Position numbers and translations under genes: made by a program. This document shows, one piece after another, positions 26,192 to 35,312 of a stretch of 64,000 nt of DNA. The notes below the pieces were generated by a model that saw nothing but the letters and a program-made list of their open reading frames with translations, was not told where the DNA came from and did not search any database. This stretch comes from Gilliamella sp. wkB178 (GTDB lineage: Bacteria > Pseudomonadota > Gammaproteobacteria > Enterobacterales > Orbaceae). The DNA is taken from positions 186,001 through 250,000 of the forward strand of contig NZ_LZGK01000016.1 in the NCBI RefSeq assembly GCF_001690705.1. Reading direction: 5' to 3'. Numbering within the stretch: the first letter of the stretch is position 1; the number at the start of each line of letters is the position of its first letter.

Positions 26192-27568
26192 ATGATGAAT
26201 AATTCATTAAGAAAACCTAGAAGATTTTTGAGCTTAATTGCGTTAAGTTTAGGTATGAGTTTAATCTCTTTGCCAAGTACTTATGCTGCATTTCCTGCAA
26301 CTACAAACAATAATAATACTGAACAACCAAGTTTGGCTCCCATGTTAGAAACGGTGTTACCTTCAGTGGTAAGTATAAAAGTTGAAGGTACTGCGCAGAT
26401 GCAAAATAACATGCCAGAAGAGTTTAGACGATTTTTTGGTTATCCTGATAGTCAATCAAGATCGTTTTCAGGATTAGGTTCTGGAGTAATCATAGACGCT
26501 GATAAAGGATATGTGGTAACTAATAATCATGTTATTGATAATGCGGATAAAATTACCGTAGTACTTAATGATGGACATGAATACAAAGCTAAATTAATTG
26601 GCAAAGATCCACAAAGTGATATTGCATTACTTAAAATTGATGATGCTAAAAAATTAATAGCAATTAAGTTAGCTGATTCCGATAAATTACGTGTCGGTGA
26701 TTATGCAGTGGCTATTGGTAACCCATTTGGTATAGGTCAAACCGTTACTTCTGGGATTATTTCTGCATTAGCACGTAGTGGCTTGACGATGGATGGCTTT
26801 GAAAATTTCATTCAAACAGATGCTTCCATTAATCAAGGTAATTCCGGTGGGGCTTTAGTTAATTTAAATGGCGAATTAGTCGGAATTAATACGGCTATTA
26901 TAGCTCCAAGTGGTGGTAACGTTGGTATTGGTTTTGCTATTCCAAGTAATATGGTTAAAAATTTAACTTCACAACTTATTGAATATGGAGAAGTTAAACG
27001 TGGGGTTCTTGGCATAAAAGGTAATGAGTTAACTTCCGATATAGCTAAAGCATTTGATTTAGACGTTCAAAAAGGAGCGTTTGTTAGTGAAGTTATGGAT
27101 GATTCTGCCGCTAAAGCAGCAGGTATAAAATCTGGTGATGTTATTATCTCAATAGATGGTAAACCAGTGGATAGCTTTGCTGAATTGCGTGCTAAAATTG
27201 CCACAACAGGTGCAGGTAGAACTGTACAGTTAGGATTAATTCGTGATGGTAAACAATTATCAGTTGATGTTAAATTAAAAAATAGTGATGAATCTACGAC
27301 GGAAGCAAAATCACTTCATGCAGCTCTTGATGGCGCAACTTTAAGTAATGGTGAAGTTAAGGGGCTTAAAGGTGTTTTAATTGAAAGAATAGCTAAAAAT
27401 TCGCCAGCATCACGTTTAAGCTTACAAGAAGGTGATCTGATTACCGGCGTTAATAAAGAACGGGTGAGTACTATTGCCGATCTACGTAAAATTATTGATA
27501 GTAATCCGTCGGCAATTGCTTTGAATATTATACGTGGTGATAGTCTTATTTATCTGATTTTACGTTAA
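26192..27568 (+). CDS. degQ: Periplasmic serine endoprotease DegQ/DegP (HtrA)
   Basis: Periplasmic protease and chaperone of misfolded envelope proteins. The 458-residue precursor has a signal peptide (basic start, hydrophobic 12-27, cleavage near STYA), a trypsin-like domain with the triad seen as NNHVI, DIALLK and GNSGGALVN, and two PDZ domains (about 255-345 and 375-455). The LA loop is short, and position before degS favours DegQ rather than DegP. Two adjacent ATG codons begin the gene. Confidence 0.93.
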   Translation: MMNNSLRKPRRFLSLIALSLGMSLISLPSTYAAFPATTNNNNTEQPSLAPMLETVLPSVVSIKVEGTAQMQNNMPEEFRRFFGYPDSQSRSFSGLGSGVIIDADKGYVVTNNHVIDNADKITVVLNDGHEYKAKLIGKDPQSDIALLKIDDAKKLIAIKLADSDKLRVGDYAVAIGNPFGIGQTVTSGIISALARSGLTMDGFENFIQTDASINQGNSGGALVNLNGELVGINTAIIAPSGGNVGIGFAIPSNMVKNLTSQLIEYGEVKRGVLGIKGNELTSDIAKAFDLDVQKGAFVSEVMDDSAAKAAGIKSGDVIISIDGKPVDSFAELRAKIATTGAGRTVQLGLIRDGKQLSVDVKLKNSDESTTEAKSLHAALDGATLSNGEVKGLKGVLIERIAKNSPASRLSLQEGDLITGVNKERVSTIADLRKIIDSNPSAIALNIIRGDSLIYLILR

Positions 27569-27578
27569 TTTTTTATTG

Positions 27579-27606
27579 TTTTGTCGATGCTTAAGCATCG
27601 ACAAAA
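27579..27606. repeat. Perfect inverted repeat between degQ and degS
   Basis: TTTTGTCGATGCTT is followed directly by its exact reverse complement, giving a 28-base perfect palindrome 10 bases after the degQ stop. The T residues lie inside the stem rather than after it, so it may be a terminator of low strength or an mRNA 3'-end stabiliser. Confidence 0.6.
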
Positions 27607-27676
27607 ACAAAAATTCTAACCTGTATATAGATATGATAGAATCAAGTAAACTTGTTTATTATGATCTTTATTTAAA

Positions 27677-28729
27677 ATGCTTAAAAAAATATTATGGCCA
27701 ATATTGATTGGTGCTGTTTTAGCGCTGGTATTATTAATTATTTTCCCTTCTTTACGTAATGGGAATCAATCTAGCTTTTCAGTATCTATTTTTAATAATG
27801 ATCCATTAAGTTATTCTGATGCAGTGAAAATTGCTGCGCCTGCAGTTGTTAATATTTATAGCCGTTCTATCAATACTATACCTCAACAAACACAAGATAA
27901 TTCCATAACACCTTTAGGTTCAGGCGTGATTATGAGTGAATCTGGTTACATTATTACTAATTATCATGTCATTGATGGTGCGCAGCAAATCATCGTTGCT
28001 TTGCAAGATGGTAGGATTTTCGAAGCTTTATCCGTTGGCTCTGATAAGCTTGTTGATATTGCCGTACTTAAAATTGAGGCAACCAATATTCCTACTATTC
28101 ATATTAACACTAATCGAGAACCCAAAATTGGTGATGTTGTTCTGGCAATAGGTAACCCTTACAATATAGGGCAAACTATTACCCAAGGGATTATAAGTGC
28201 AACTGGACGAGATGGATTAAGCCCATACAGAAGGCAAAACTTTATTCAAACAGATGCTTCTATTAATCATGGTAATTCTGGTGGTGCATTGGTAAATACT
28301 AAAGGTGAGCTAGTTGGTATTAATACACTTACTTTTGCCAAAAATATGGGTAATGAAGTTCCTGAAGGTATAGGATTTGCTATTCCAACTTCATTAGCTG
28401 TAAAAATAATGAACAAATTAATTCAAGATGGTAAAGTTATTCGTGGTTATATTGGTATTGATGGGTTGGAGTTCGCACCAACGCAAAACCCTAGTGATAA
28501 ACCAGAAGTTTTAGGTATTTTAGTGACTAACACTGAAGGCCCTTCTTTACAAGCAGGTATACAAGCTAATGATATCTTAGTTATGGTAGATAACAAACCC
28601 GTAAAATCTATTGTAGAAACCATGGATCAAATTGCGGAGTTGAAACCAGGCACAATTATCCCCATTGTAGTATTACGCAATGGAGAAAAAATTGAATTGC
28701 AAGTGACTATAGGTCTATTGCCGGTTTAA
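27677..28729 (+). CDS. degS: Membrane-anchored serine protease DegS
   Basis: Site-1 protease that senses unassembled outer-membrane proteins and cleaves RseA to free sigma E. The 350-residue protein has an N-terminal membrane anchor (residues 5-25) not followed by a cleavage site, a protease domain with TNYHVID, DIAVLK and HGNSGGALVN, and a single PDZ domain (about 255-345). One PDZ and an uncleaved anchor distinguish it from DegQ just upstream. Confidence 0.95.
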   Translation: MLKKILWPILIGAVLALVLLIIFPSLRNGNQSSFSVSIFNNDPLSYSDAVKIAAPAVVNIYSRSINTIPQQTQDNSITPLGSGVIMSESGYIITNYHVIDGAQQIIVALQDGRIFEALSVGSDKLVDIAVLKIEATNIPTIHINTNREPKIGDVVLAIGNPYNIGQTITQGIISATGRDGLSPYRRQNFIQTDASINHGNSGGALVNTKGELVGINTLTFAKNMGNEVPEGIGFAIPTSLAVKIMNKLIQDGKVIRGYIGIDGLEFAPTQNPSDKPEVLGILVTNTEGPSLQAGIQANDILVMVDNKPVKSIVETMDQIAELKPGTIIPIVVLRNGEKIELQVTIGLLPV

Positions 28730-28873
28730 CTAGGTTCTTCTACTTGCTTATACATTTAATCAGGCGTATAATCCGCAAGCTTATCATGTTTTTTAACATC
28801 CGTATGGTGTATAGATTTTGCTTTAATATATTGCTATCTATATAGCGATACGTACAAACTTTAGAGGTTTTTT

Positions 28874-29089
28874 ATGAAAGAAGGTATTCATCCAGAATAT
28901 ACAGCAATTACTGCAACTTGTTCTTGTGGTAATGTTATTAAAACTCATTCAACCATTGGCCACGATATTCATCTTGACGTGTGCGGTGAGTGTCATCCGT
29001 TTTATACAGGGAAACAACGTGATGTTGCGACTGGTGGACGTGTAGATAAATTTAAACAGCGTTTTGCAATGGTTGGTGGTAAAAAATAA
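28874..29089 (+). CDS. rpmE: 50S ribosomal protein L31 (zinc-binding form)
   Basis: A 71-residue ribosomal protein of the large subunit. Four cysteines (CSC at 16-18 and CGEC at 37-40) make this the zinc-containing C+ form, which relates it functionally to Zur-controlled zinc economy. [20 protein letters not shown] is typical. GAGG precedes the start. It is followed by a strong terminator. Confidence 0.97.
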   Translation: MKEGIHPEYTAITATCSCGNVIKTHSTIGHDIHLDVCGECHPFYTGKQRDVATGGRVDKFKQRFAMVGGKK

Positions 29090-29121
29090 TATTTACCAAT
29101 TGATTGTAGATTGTTATAGTT

Positions 29122-29146
29122 AAAAAGGCGCTGTATGCGCCTTTTT
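29122..29146. terminator. Bidirectional terminator between rpmE and metJ
   Basis: AAAAAGGCGC-TGTAT-GCGCCTTTTT: a 10-bp stem with A-run and T-run on the two sides, so it works for rpmE on the plus strand and metJ on the minus strand. Confidence 0.88.
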
Positions 29147-29181
29147 ACTTTTCAAGAATTAAATCACAGAATAGTGATTAA

Positions 29182-29499
29182 CTAATCTTCTAATAATTCC
29201 GGATTTATACCTAAATCGCGCATCATTTTTTGAGCTTGTTTAGGAATACCATCTTCATGATCTTTTTGTAAATCTTCATCACATGGTAGTGGTTGCCCCG
29301 TGTAAGCATGTAAAAAAGCTTCACACAATAATTCACTATTCGTTGCATGGCGCAAATTATTAACTTGTCTTCGAGTACGTTCATCTGTCAATATTTTTAG
29401 TACTTTCAAAGGGATTGATACAGTTATTTTTTTTACTTGCTCACTCTTTTTACCATGCTCTGCATAAGGACTTATATATTCACCATTCCATTTCATCAT
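29182..29499 (-). CDS. metJ: Methionine repressor MetJ
   Basis: Ribbon-helix-helix repressor that with S-adenosylmethionine binds met boxes. From the ATG at 29499 it has 105 residues, the E. coli length, and is nearly identical in the core ([19 protein letters not shown], then [20 protein letters not shown] and [20 protein letters not shown]). A TTG at 29511 is in frame upstream but unnecessary. It is divergent from metB, and the met-box array lies between them, so it represses itself and metB. Confidence 0.96.
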   Translation of the reverse strand: MMKWNGEYISPYAEHGKKSEQVKKITVSIPLKVLKILTDERTRRQVNNLRHATNSELLCEAFLHAYTGQPLPCDEDLQKDHEDGIPKQAQKMMRDLGINPELLED

Positions 29500-29575
29500 A
29501 TTGTTTACCAAATCACATCACAACTAATGTGGTTAATTTTAGCGTTTTTTTTATTACGCTGCAATCTATACATCA

Positions 29576-29607
29576 AGATAGTTAGACGTCTAGACATGTT
29601 GACGTCT
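29576..29607. promoter_or_regulatory. MetJ operator: tandem met boxes
   Basis: Consecutive 8-base units read agatagtt, AGACGTCT, AGACATGT and TGACGTCT. The second is a perfect met-box consensus; the third and fourth match at six and seven of eight positions. The first is weak. They lie in the metJ-metB divergent region, as in E. coli. Confidence 0.9.
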
Positions 29608-29674
29608 TATTTGTATGTGCTATTCTTATAAGCTAGTGCTATTTATTCAATAATTATTATTTAGGAATGTTATT

Positions 29675-30841
29675 ATGGCTATTCAACCTGAAGATCTAAG
29701 TCAAGGAACCATTGCGGTTCGCGGTGGTTTAAATACTGATGAGCAATATGGTAGTGTTATACCTGTTATAACGCCCTCTACTTGTTACCGTTATCAAGAA
29801 TTTGCTGTACCAAGGCAGTTTGATTATGCTAGAAAAACTAATCCTAGCCGACGTTTAGTTGAAGAAACGGTAGCTAAATTAGAAGGTGGTGTAGATGCAA
29901 TTCTAACTAATTGTGGTATGTCTGCAATTCATTTAATTAGCATAGCACTTTTGACTCCTAATGATTTAGTTATTGCACCACATGATTGCTATGGTGGTAG
30001 CTATCGTCTTTTTAATAGTTTAAGTCAGCGAGGTTACTTTAAAGCTAAATTTGTTGAACAATCAAATCTTGAAGTATTAAAAGAAGCATTAGCTTTAAAA
30101 CCAAAATTAGTCTTGATAGAATCACCAAGTAATCCATTATTGCGCGTTGTTGATATTCAAGAAATTGCTAAACTAGCTCATGAAGCAGGGGCCTTGGTAT
30201 TAGTGGATAATACGTTTATGACCCCAATTCTACAAAAACCTTTAGAGCTAGGAGCAGATATTGTCACACATTCTTGTACTAAATTTCTGAATGGTCATTC
30301 GGATTTACTGGCGGGAATATTAGTCTTTAAGGATAAAAAACTAGCTACTGACGTTTTATGGTGGGCAAACAATATTGGAACATCAACCTCATCATTTGAT
30401 AGTTACCTATTATTACGTGGATTACGTACATTAGCCGCTCGAGTAACATTACAGCAAATAAATGCACAAAAAGTAGTTGAATTTTTGGTTAATCATCCTA
30501 AAATCGCCAAAGTATATCATCCTTCTTTACCTACAAATATTGGACATAACATTGCTAAAAAACAGCAAAAAGGATTTGGTTCCTTATTAAGTTTTGAATT
30601 AATAAATAAACCTGATGCGTTACCTAAATTCCTAAAAGCGCTAAATATTGTTACCTTAGCACAATCATTGGGAGGAGTTGAAAGCCTTATTTGTCATCCA
30701 GCTACTATGACCCATTCTGGCATTACTGCTGAAGCTAGAAAAACAGCTGGTATTTCAGATCAGTTATTACGAATTTCTGTAGGGCTCGAAGATATTAATG
30801 ATTTACTTGCTGATTTAGAGCAAGCACTAGCAATGATTTAA
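29675..30841 (+). CDS. metB: Cystathionine gamma-synthase
   Basis: PLP enzyme joining O-succinylhomoserine (or another acyl-homoserine) and cysteine into cystathionine in methionine synthesis. The 388 residues follow E. coli MetB: GTIAVRGGLNTDEQYGSV, APHDCYGGSYRLF, ESPSNPLLRVVDI, and the PLP lysine in HSCTKFLNGHSD. The C-terminus SLGGVESLICHPATMTHSG is conserved. In E. coli metB heads an operon with metL; here it is followed by the convergent citX and stands alone. Confidence 0.94.
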   Translation: MAIQPEDLSQGTIAVRGGLNTDEQYGSVIPVITPSTCYRYQEFAVPRQFDYARKTNPSRRLVEETVAKLEGGVDAILTNCGMSAIHLISIALLTPNDLVIAPHDCYGGSYRLFNSLSQRGYFKAKFVEQSNLEVLKEALALKPKLVLIESPSNPLLRVVDIQEIAKLAHEAGALVLVDNTFMTPILQKPLELGADIVTHSCTKFLNGHSDLLAGILVFKDKKLATDVLWWANNIGTSTSSFDSYLLLRGLRTLAARVTLQQINAQKVVEFLVNHPKIAKVYHPSLPTNIGHNIAKKQQKGFGSLLSFELINKPDALPKFLKALNIVTLAQSLGGVESLICHPATMTHSGITAEARKTAGISDQLLRISVGLEDINDLLADLEQALAMI

Positions 30842-30861
30842 ATAATTATTATGTATTTGGG

Positions 30862-30892
30862 TTGATGATATATGTGAAATTATTTTCATCAA
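30862..30892. terminator. Hairpin between metB and citX
   Basis: TTGATGA and TCATCAA can pair across a 17-base loop, in the short gap between the convergent genes metB and citX. The stem is AT-rich, so the terminator call is tentative. Confidence 0.4.
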
Positions 30893-30924
30893 TCCTATGA
30901 AGTCATGATCTAGAGAAATTAAAT

Positions 30925-31464
30925 TTATATGTTGAGATAATCACCAATTTTCTTTTCTATTGTAGAAAAAATTTCGTCTAATGAATGCCGTCTGGCTCGG
31001 CTACATACTTTAGCCATATCATGGCAAATTAAGCATTTTCTAGATTGATGTTTAAATTCAGACCGAGAAAGACTTTGTTGGGTAATTGGATCAATAACAT
31101 CAATATCCCATAAACGTCCTAAAGGATGATTTTCTTCAATATCTATACAATACTGTTTTAATCTATTAGCAGAGCATTTCACTGACATAATAGCTTCTGC
31201 TCCGGCTATAGAGTGATAATGTTGCTCATCAATTACTAAAATAGTGTTTTCTGCAAAACAATCATGTAATGCTTTGATTGCTTCTTTGAATAAGAAATTA
31301 GCGCCACTGCTATCTTTAATTGGTCCAGGAATAACTATACTTAAAGAGATAAGAGGATAATTATGACGAGTAAGCATCAATTTCTGATTTTCTACTCGCT
31401 TTTCTTTTGCTAGTAGCATTTGCGCTAAGTCAATCTGTTGACCATCATTAAATTTTATTAACAT
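30925..31464 (-). CDS. citX: Apo-citrate lyase phosphoribosyl-dephospho-CoA transferase
   Basis: Attaches the 2'-(5''-phosphoribosyl)-3'-dephospho-CoA group to the acyl carrier CitD. The family motif is seen as GRLWDIDVID followed by SRKCLICHDMAKVCSRARRH. The ATG at 31464 gives 179 residues, near the family length. A further in-frame ATG at 31494 lies inside a long hairpin and is less likely. It is the last gene of the cit cluster, separated from citF by that hairpin. Confidence 0.92.
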   Translation of the reverse strand: MLIKFNDGQQIDLAQMLLAKEKRVENQKLMLTRHNYPLISLSIVIPGPIKDSSGANFLFKEAIKALHDCFAENTILVIDEQHYHSIAGAEAIMSVKCSANRLKQYCIDIEENHPLGRLWDIDVIDPITQQSLSRSEFKHQSRKCLICHDMAKVCSRARRHSLDEIFSTIEKKIGDYLNI

Positions 31465-31486
31465 ATTATTCAAATATAAATAAAAT

Positions 31487-31518
31487 AATAGCATAACATT
31501 ATAAAATGTTATGCTATT
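31487..31518 (-). terminator. Strong hairpin between citF and citX
   Basis: AATAGCATAACATT and its exact reverse complement form a 14-bp stem with a 4-base loop, 16 bases after the citF stop. On the minus strand it is followed by ATTTTATTT, so it may act as a leaky terminator that lowers citX expression. Confidence 0.65.
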
Positions 31519-31534
31519 ACAGTTACTATAGACG

Positions 31535-33064
31535 TTAATCTTTAACTTGTCGGACTACGTCAATAATGGATCCATCACGGAAATGTACAATACCAACAAT
31601 CTTATCATTAAATTCAATTGGACGCGGTTCACCAGTTAAGGCAACAGCTCGTTGGTATAGTTCCTCAATAGACATTACTGGTAAATTAGCTGCTTTAAGG
31701 CGCTCAGCAATTTCTGGACGATTTGGATTAACAGCAATCCCATGATCAGTAACTAGAACATCAACGCTTTCACCAGGAGTTACAACAGTAGTGACTTTTT
31801 TAATTACTGTTGGTATACGGCTTCGAATTAATGGTGCCACGATGATAGTTAAGTTGGCACCAGCCGCAGTATCACAGTGACCACCAGATGCACCACGCAT
31901 AACACCATCAGAACCAGTTAATACATTAACGTTAAAGTCTAGGTCAACTTCTAAAGCACTTAAGATAACAATATCTAGTTCATCACAACTAGCTCCCTTT
32001 GATGCCGGATTTGCATAAAAGTTAGTAGAAATTTCGATATGATCTTTATTTTTTGCTAAAGATTGTCCTGCGGTACCATCAAAACTTTGGGTATCAAGTA
32101 AACGTTTAACCAAACCTTTTTCATGTAAATCAACAATACTTGCCGTAATACCACCTAAAGCAAAGGCTGCTGTAATATTTTTAGCACGCATACGATTTTC
32201 AAGAAAACGCGTAGCCGCAGTCGAAGAGGCTCCTGAGCCAGTTTGAATGGAGAATCCATCTTTGAAATATCCGGAATGTTCAATTACATCAGCAGCATAA
32301 CGAGCAATCATTAATTCACGTGGATTGCTGGTAATACGGGCAGCACCTACACTTATTTTAGTTGGATCGCCAACTTCATCTACCTTAACAATGTAGTCAA
32401 CTTGATCCTGACGGATACTTGCTGGATAGTTAGGATAATCAACAATATCTTCAGTAAGTAACACTACTTTTTTGGCAAACTGAGCATCAACCATCGCATA
32501 ACCTAATGCGCCACATCGTGATTTACCAGACACACCATTAGCATTACCTTGTTCATCAGCAGTTGAAACAGCTAAAAAGGCGATATCGATATTAATTTCA
32601 CCACTTTGGATTAATTTTACGCGCCCACCATGAGAATGAATGTGTACCGGATTATCCATTAAACCATGTGAAACCGCATCAGCTAATTTTCCTCTTAAAC
32701 CTGAAGTGTAAATTTTTGTGATCACGCCAGCTTCAATATGAGAAATTAACGCTGAGTTGCAACTCAATAATGAACTAGAAGCCAATGTTAGATTTTTAAT
32801 TCCTAATTTGCTGATAATTTCCACCACTTTATTGATGACTTTATCGCCTTCCCGAAATGCATGGTGGAAAGAGATAGTCATACCATCGCGTAATTCACAT
32901 TTTTCGATTGCTTGTTCGATTGATGCACATAATTTACGGGTATATTTTGATTCATCTTTTAAATAAGGAGTTGTAGTATTGGCATCAACAAAAGGTGTAA
33001 TATTTTTGAGATCAGGATGCTGTTTAAGTAAGTCATCAATTTTTTTGTTTATAGAAGTAGTCAT
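31535..33064 (-). CDS. citF: Citrate lyase alpha subunit (citrate:acetyl-ACP transferase)
   Basis: Transfers citrate onto the acyl carrier protein CitD, releasing acetate, in the citrate lyase complex. The 509 residues show the family start, the central HSHGGRVKLIQSGEINIDIAF, TGSGASSTAATRFLE and the CoA-transferase block DHGIAVNPNRPEIAERLKAANLP near the C-terminus. It lies 12 bases after citE in the citC-D-E-F order of Klebsiella and E. coli. Confidence 0.96.
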   Translation of the reverse strand: MTTSINKKIDDLLKQHPDLKNITPFVDANTTTPYLKDESKYTRKLCASIEQAIEKCELRDGMTISFHHAFREGDKVINKVVEIISKLGIKNLTLASSSLLSCNSALISHIEAGVITKIYTSGLRGKLADAVSHGLMDNPVHIHSHGGRVKLIQSGEINIDIAFLAVSTADEQGNANGVSGKSRCGALGYAMVDAQFAKKVVLLTEDIVDYPNYPASIRQDQVDYIVKVDEVGDPTKISVGAARITSNPRELMIARYAADVIEHSGYFKDGFSIQTGSGASSTAATRFLENRMRAKNITAAFALGGITASIVDLHEKGLVKRLLDTQSFDGTAGQSLAKNKDHIEISTNFYANPASKGASCDELDIVILSALEVDLDFNVNVLTGSDGVMRGASGGHCDTAAGANLTIIVAPLIRSRIPTVIKKVTTVVTPGESVDVLVTDHGIAVNPNRPEIAERLKAANLPVMSIEELYQRAVALTGEPRPIEFNDKIVGIVHFRDGSIIDVVRQVKD

Positions 33065-33076
33065 TTTTCAATCCTA

Positions 33077-33964
33077 TCAAATTTCTTTACGGACGCCAGA
33101 ATATTTGGCTAGCTCAATAACTTTCTGAGCTCTAGCAATAATCGGAGCATCAATCATTTTGCCATTTAAAGAAACAACGCCTAGCCCATTTCTTTCCCCT
33201 TCTTCCGCGGCTTCAACCACTTTTTTCGCATGTTCAACTTCTGCAGCTGTTGGTGCATAAGCATTATGCAATAGTTCTATTTGTCTAGGATTAATCAGTG
33301 ATTTACCGTTATAACCTAATTTTTTGATCAAACTTACTTCTTTTAAGAAGCCTTCATCATCATTAACATTAGAGTAAACCACATCAAAGGCATCAATTTT
33401 AGCCACACGAGCTGCGTGTAAAACGGCGCAGCGAGCATAAAATAATTCAGTACCGTCACCACGTTCAGTTTGCATATCTACAAGGTAGTCAAATGCAGCT
33501 AACGCAATGCCTATTAAGCGAGGAGAGGATTTAGCAATCGAAACAGCATTAACTACTGCCACAGCTGATTCAATTGCAGCCATTAATTTCGTACTCCCAA
33601 CTTCTCGCCCACACTCTTTTTCAATTCTTTCAACATGTGCTTCTAATTCATGAATATCATCAGCAGAATTAGTCATAGGCAAACGAACAACATCCACGCC
33701 AGCTCTTACAACTGCTTCAAGATCTTTTAGGCCAAAAGGAGTATTTAGCGCATTAATTCTAACTACAGTTTCGATGCCATGTTCTTTATAAACAGGCAAA
33801 AGCAACGTTTGAGCGACTAATAATCTAGCAGAATCTTTCTCTTTAATTGAAACTGCATCTTCAAGGTCAAACATGATTGAATCGGGTTTGTAAACGAAAG
33901 ATGTTGATAACATCGCAGCGTTGGCACCAGGAAGAAACAGCATACTTCGACGTAATTTTTTCAT
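33077..33964 (-). CDS. citE: Citrate lyase beta subunit (citryl-ACP lyase)
   Basis: Cleaves citryl-ACP to acetyl-ACP and oxaloacetate. The 295-residue protein is of the HpcH/HpaI aldolase family: [14 protein letters not shown] at the start, [17 protein letters not shown] with metal and substrate residues, [16 protein letters not shown], and [20 protein letters not shown]. Its ATG overlaps the citD stop (ATGA), indicating coupled translation. Confidence 0.96.
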   Translation of the reverse strand: MKKLRRSMLFLPGANAAMLSTSFVYKPDSIMFDLEDAVSIKEKDSARLLVAQTLLLPVYKEHGIETVVRINALNTPFGLKDLEAVVRAGVDVVRLPMTNSADDIHELEAHVERIEKECGREVGSTKLMAAIESAVAVVNAVSIAKSSPRLIGIALAAFDYLVDMQTERGDGTELFYARCAVLHAARVAKIDAFDVVYSNVNDDEGFLKEVSLIKKLGYNGKSLINPRQIELLHNAYAPTAAEVEHAKKVVEAAEEGERNGLGVVSLNGKMIDAPIIARAQKVIELAKYSGVRKEI

Positions 33965-34251
33965 AGTAATTTACTCCAATCTAAGTTTTCTTCGTTTGCA
34001 CCACGTAAAACTGCACACTGTACACGTGCTTTAATAGCACAATCAAGCGCGCCTTTGTCATCAATAATAATTAAACCGTCAGTTACATTAAGATCGTTTA
34101 ATGTTTGATCAACAACCGCGCGTATTTGATCACCAAATTGTTTATTAACATCACTATTAATAACAATTTCTATTCCCGTATTGGGTATGACTTTGACTAA
34201 CAAATCACTTGATTCGAGAGTTCCTGCCATGGCTTCTTTTTGTATTTTCAT
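33961..34251 (-). CDS. citD: Citrate lyase gamma subunit (acyl carrier protein)
   Basis: The 96-residue acyl carrier of citrate lyase. Ser14 in GTLESSD is the expected attachment site of the phosphoribosyl-dephospho-CoA group. Length and the end pattern [18 protein letters not shown] fit the family. It overlaps citE by four bases and follows citC by about 22 bases. Confidence 0.95.
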   Translation of the reverse strand: MKIQKEAMAGTLESSDLLVKVIPNTGIEIVINSDVNKQFGDQIRAVVDQTLNDLNVTDGLIIIDDKGALDCAIKARVQCAVLRGANEENLDWSKLL

Positions 34252-34273
34252 TTTTTTACCTTTTTAAAACGAA

Positions 34274-35308
34274 TTAATTGTTTGATTCGACCATATGAGT
34301 AGATAAATATGTCCAAGTAGAAGGTGGAACTAATTTTTTAATTGGTTCATATTGTTTTGCTGCAAGTAATTTCCTAACTAGTGATGCCGATATTACTGAA
34401 TTCCCCTCAGTTATTCGTTGTATTTCTACGACGGTAATAATTGGAAATTGACTTATTTTTTTATCTTGTAACCAATAATGCATAGCCTCATTATAGGCTC
34501 TGGTTACTTCACTATAAGGTTCACTGCCAACAAATCGATGAGTAATATTTAAAGCTGGAGCTATATAATTACGAAAAATTAGCAAATCAATACCCATATA
34601 AGCATAATCAATTTTGGCCTTATCTTTTAAAAAATAAGATGGGAATGTTGCTTTTGAGATTATATATGCTGAACCAGTGTGTACGGTTACATTATTGAAG
34701 TCTTTACATCCATCTTTGACTAGCTGTAGACGAACATCAAATGGAAATAAAGACACATTTTCATTAACAACGAAAACGTGTAACCAATCACATTGACTTG
34801 CTGCATATTGAATTAAATATTGATGACCTTTAGTAAAAGGATTGGCGTTCATTACAATACTGCCAATCTTAGTCCCTTCTTTTCGTTCAGTGCCCAAATG
34901 CTTACAATATTGTTTAATTCCGATGGGATTATTTTCCATTAAGACAACTAAATCAGTTATCTCAACAATTGGATAGAAACCACATCCTTTAAAAAAATCG
35001 GTATTTTCAGGTTTAGTATATAAAAATAGATGAAAATTACCATTTGCATTGGCATATTTTATGACTTTATCAATTAAAGTAAGATTTAGTTGATTGCCTC
35101 TATAGTCAGGATGAATGGCGACACATTTAATAATGTTATGATCAATGCCTGCACAAGCGATGATACAGTTATCCACCTTAGCTACTATAAAAATAGTCAC
35201 TTGTGGATCTAAATCAAGATTTGATAATGATAATAAATATTTAATTTCTTTTTGATCTGCTTCTGATTTAGAAATATCAACAACTAAATAATCAACTACA
35301 TCGTACAT
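34274..35308 (-). CDS. citC: [Citrate (pro-3S)-lyase] ligase
   Basis: ATP-dependent acetylation of the CitD prosthetic group, activating citrate lyase. The protein has an N-terminal acetyltransferase-like domain (about 1-125, VAIHPDYRGNQLNLTLIDKVI) and a C-terminal nucleotidyltransferase domain with GSIVMNANPFTKGHQYLI and EGNSVISASLVRKLL. The start at 35308 is chosen because AAGGTAG lies just upstream and because it avoids running into the preceding gene; it gives 344 residues. An upstream in-frame start at 35335 would overlap that gene. Confidence 0.94.
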   Translation of the reverse strand: MYDVVDYLVVDISKSEADQKEIKYLLSLSNLDLDPQVTIFIVAKVDNCIIACAGIDHNIIKCVAIHPDYRGNQLNLTLIDKVIKYANANGNFHLFLYTKPENTDFFKGCGFYPIVEITDLVVLMENNPIGIKQYCKHLGTERKEGTKIGSIVMNANPFTKGHQYLIQYAASQCDWLHVFVVNENVSLFPFDVRLQLVKDGCKDFNNVTVHTGSAYIISKATFPSYFLKDKAKIDYAYMGIDLLIFRNYIAPALNITHRFVGSEPYSEVTRAYNEAMHYWLQDKKISQFPIITVVEIQRITEGNSVISASLVRKLLAAKQYEPIKKLVPPSTWTYLSTHMVESNN

Positions 35309-35312
35309 AAAA

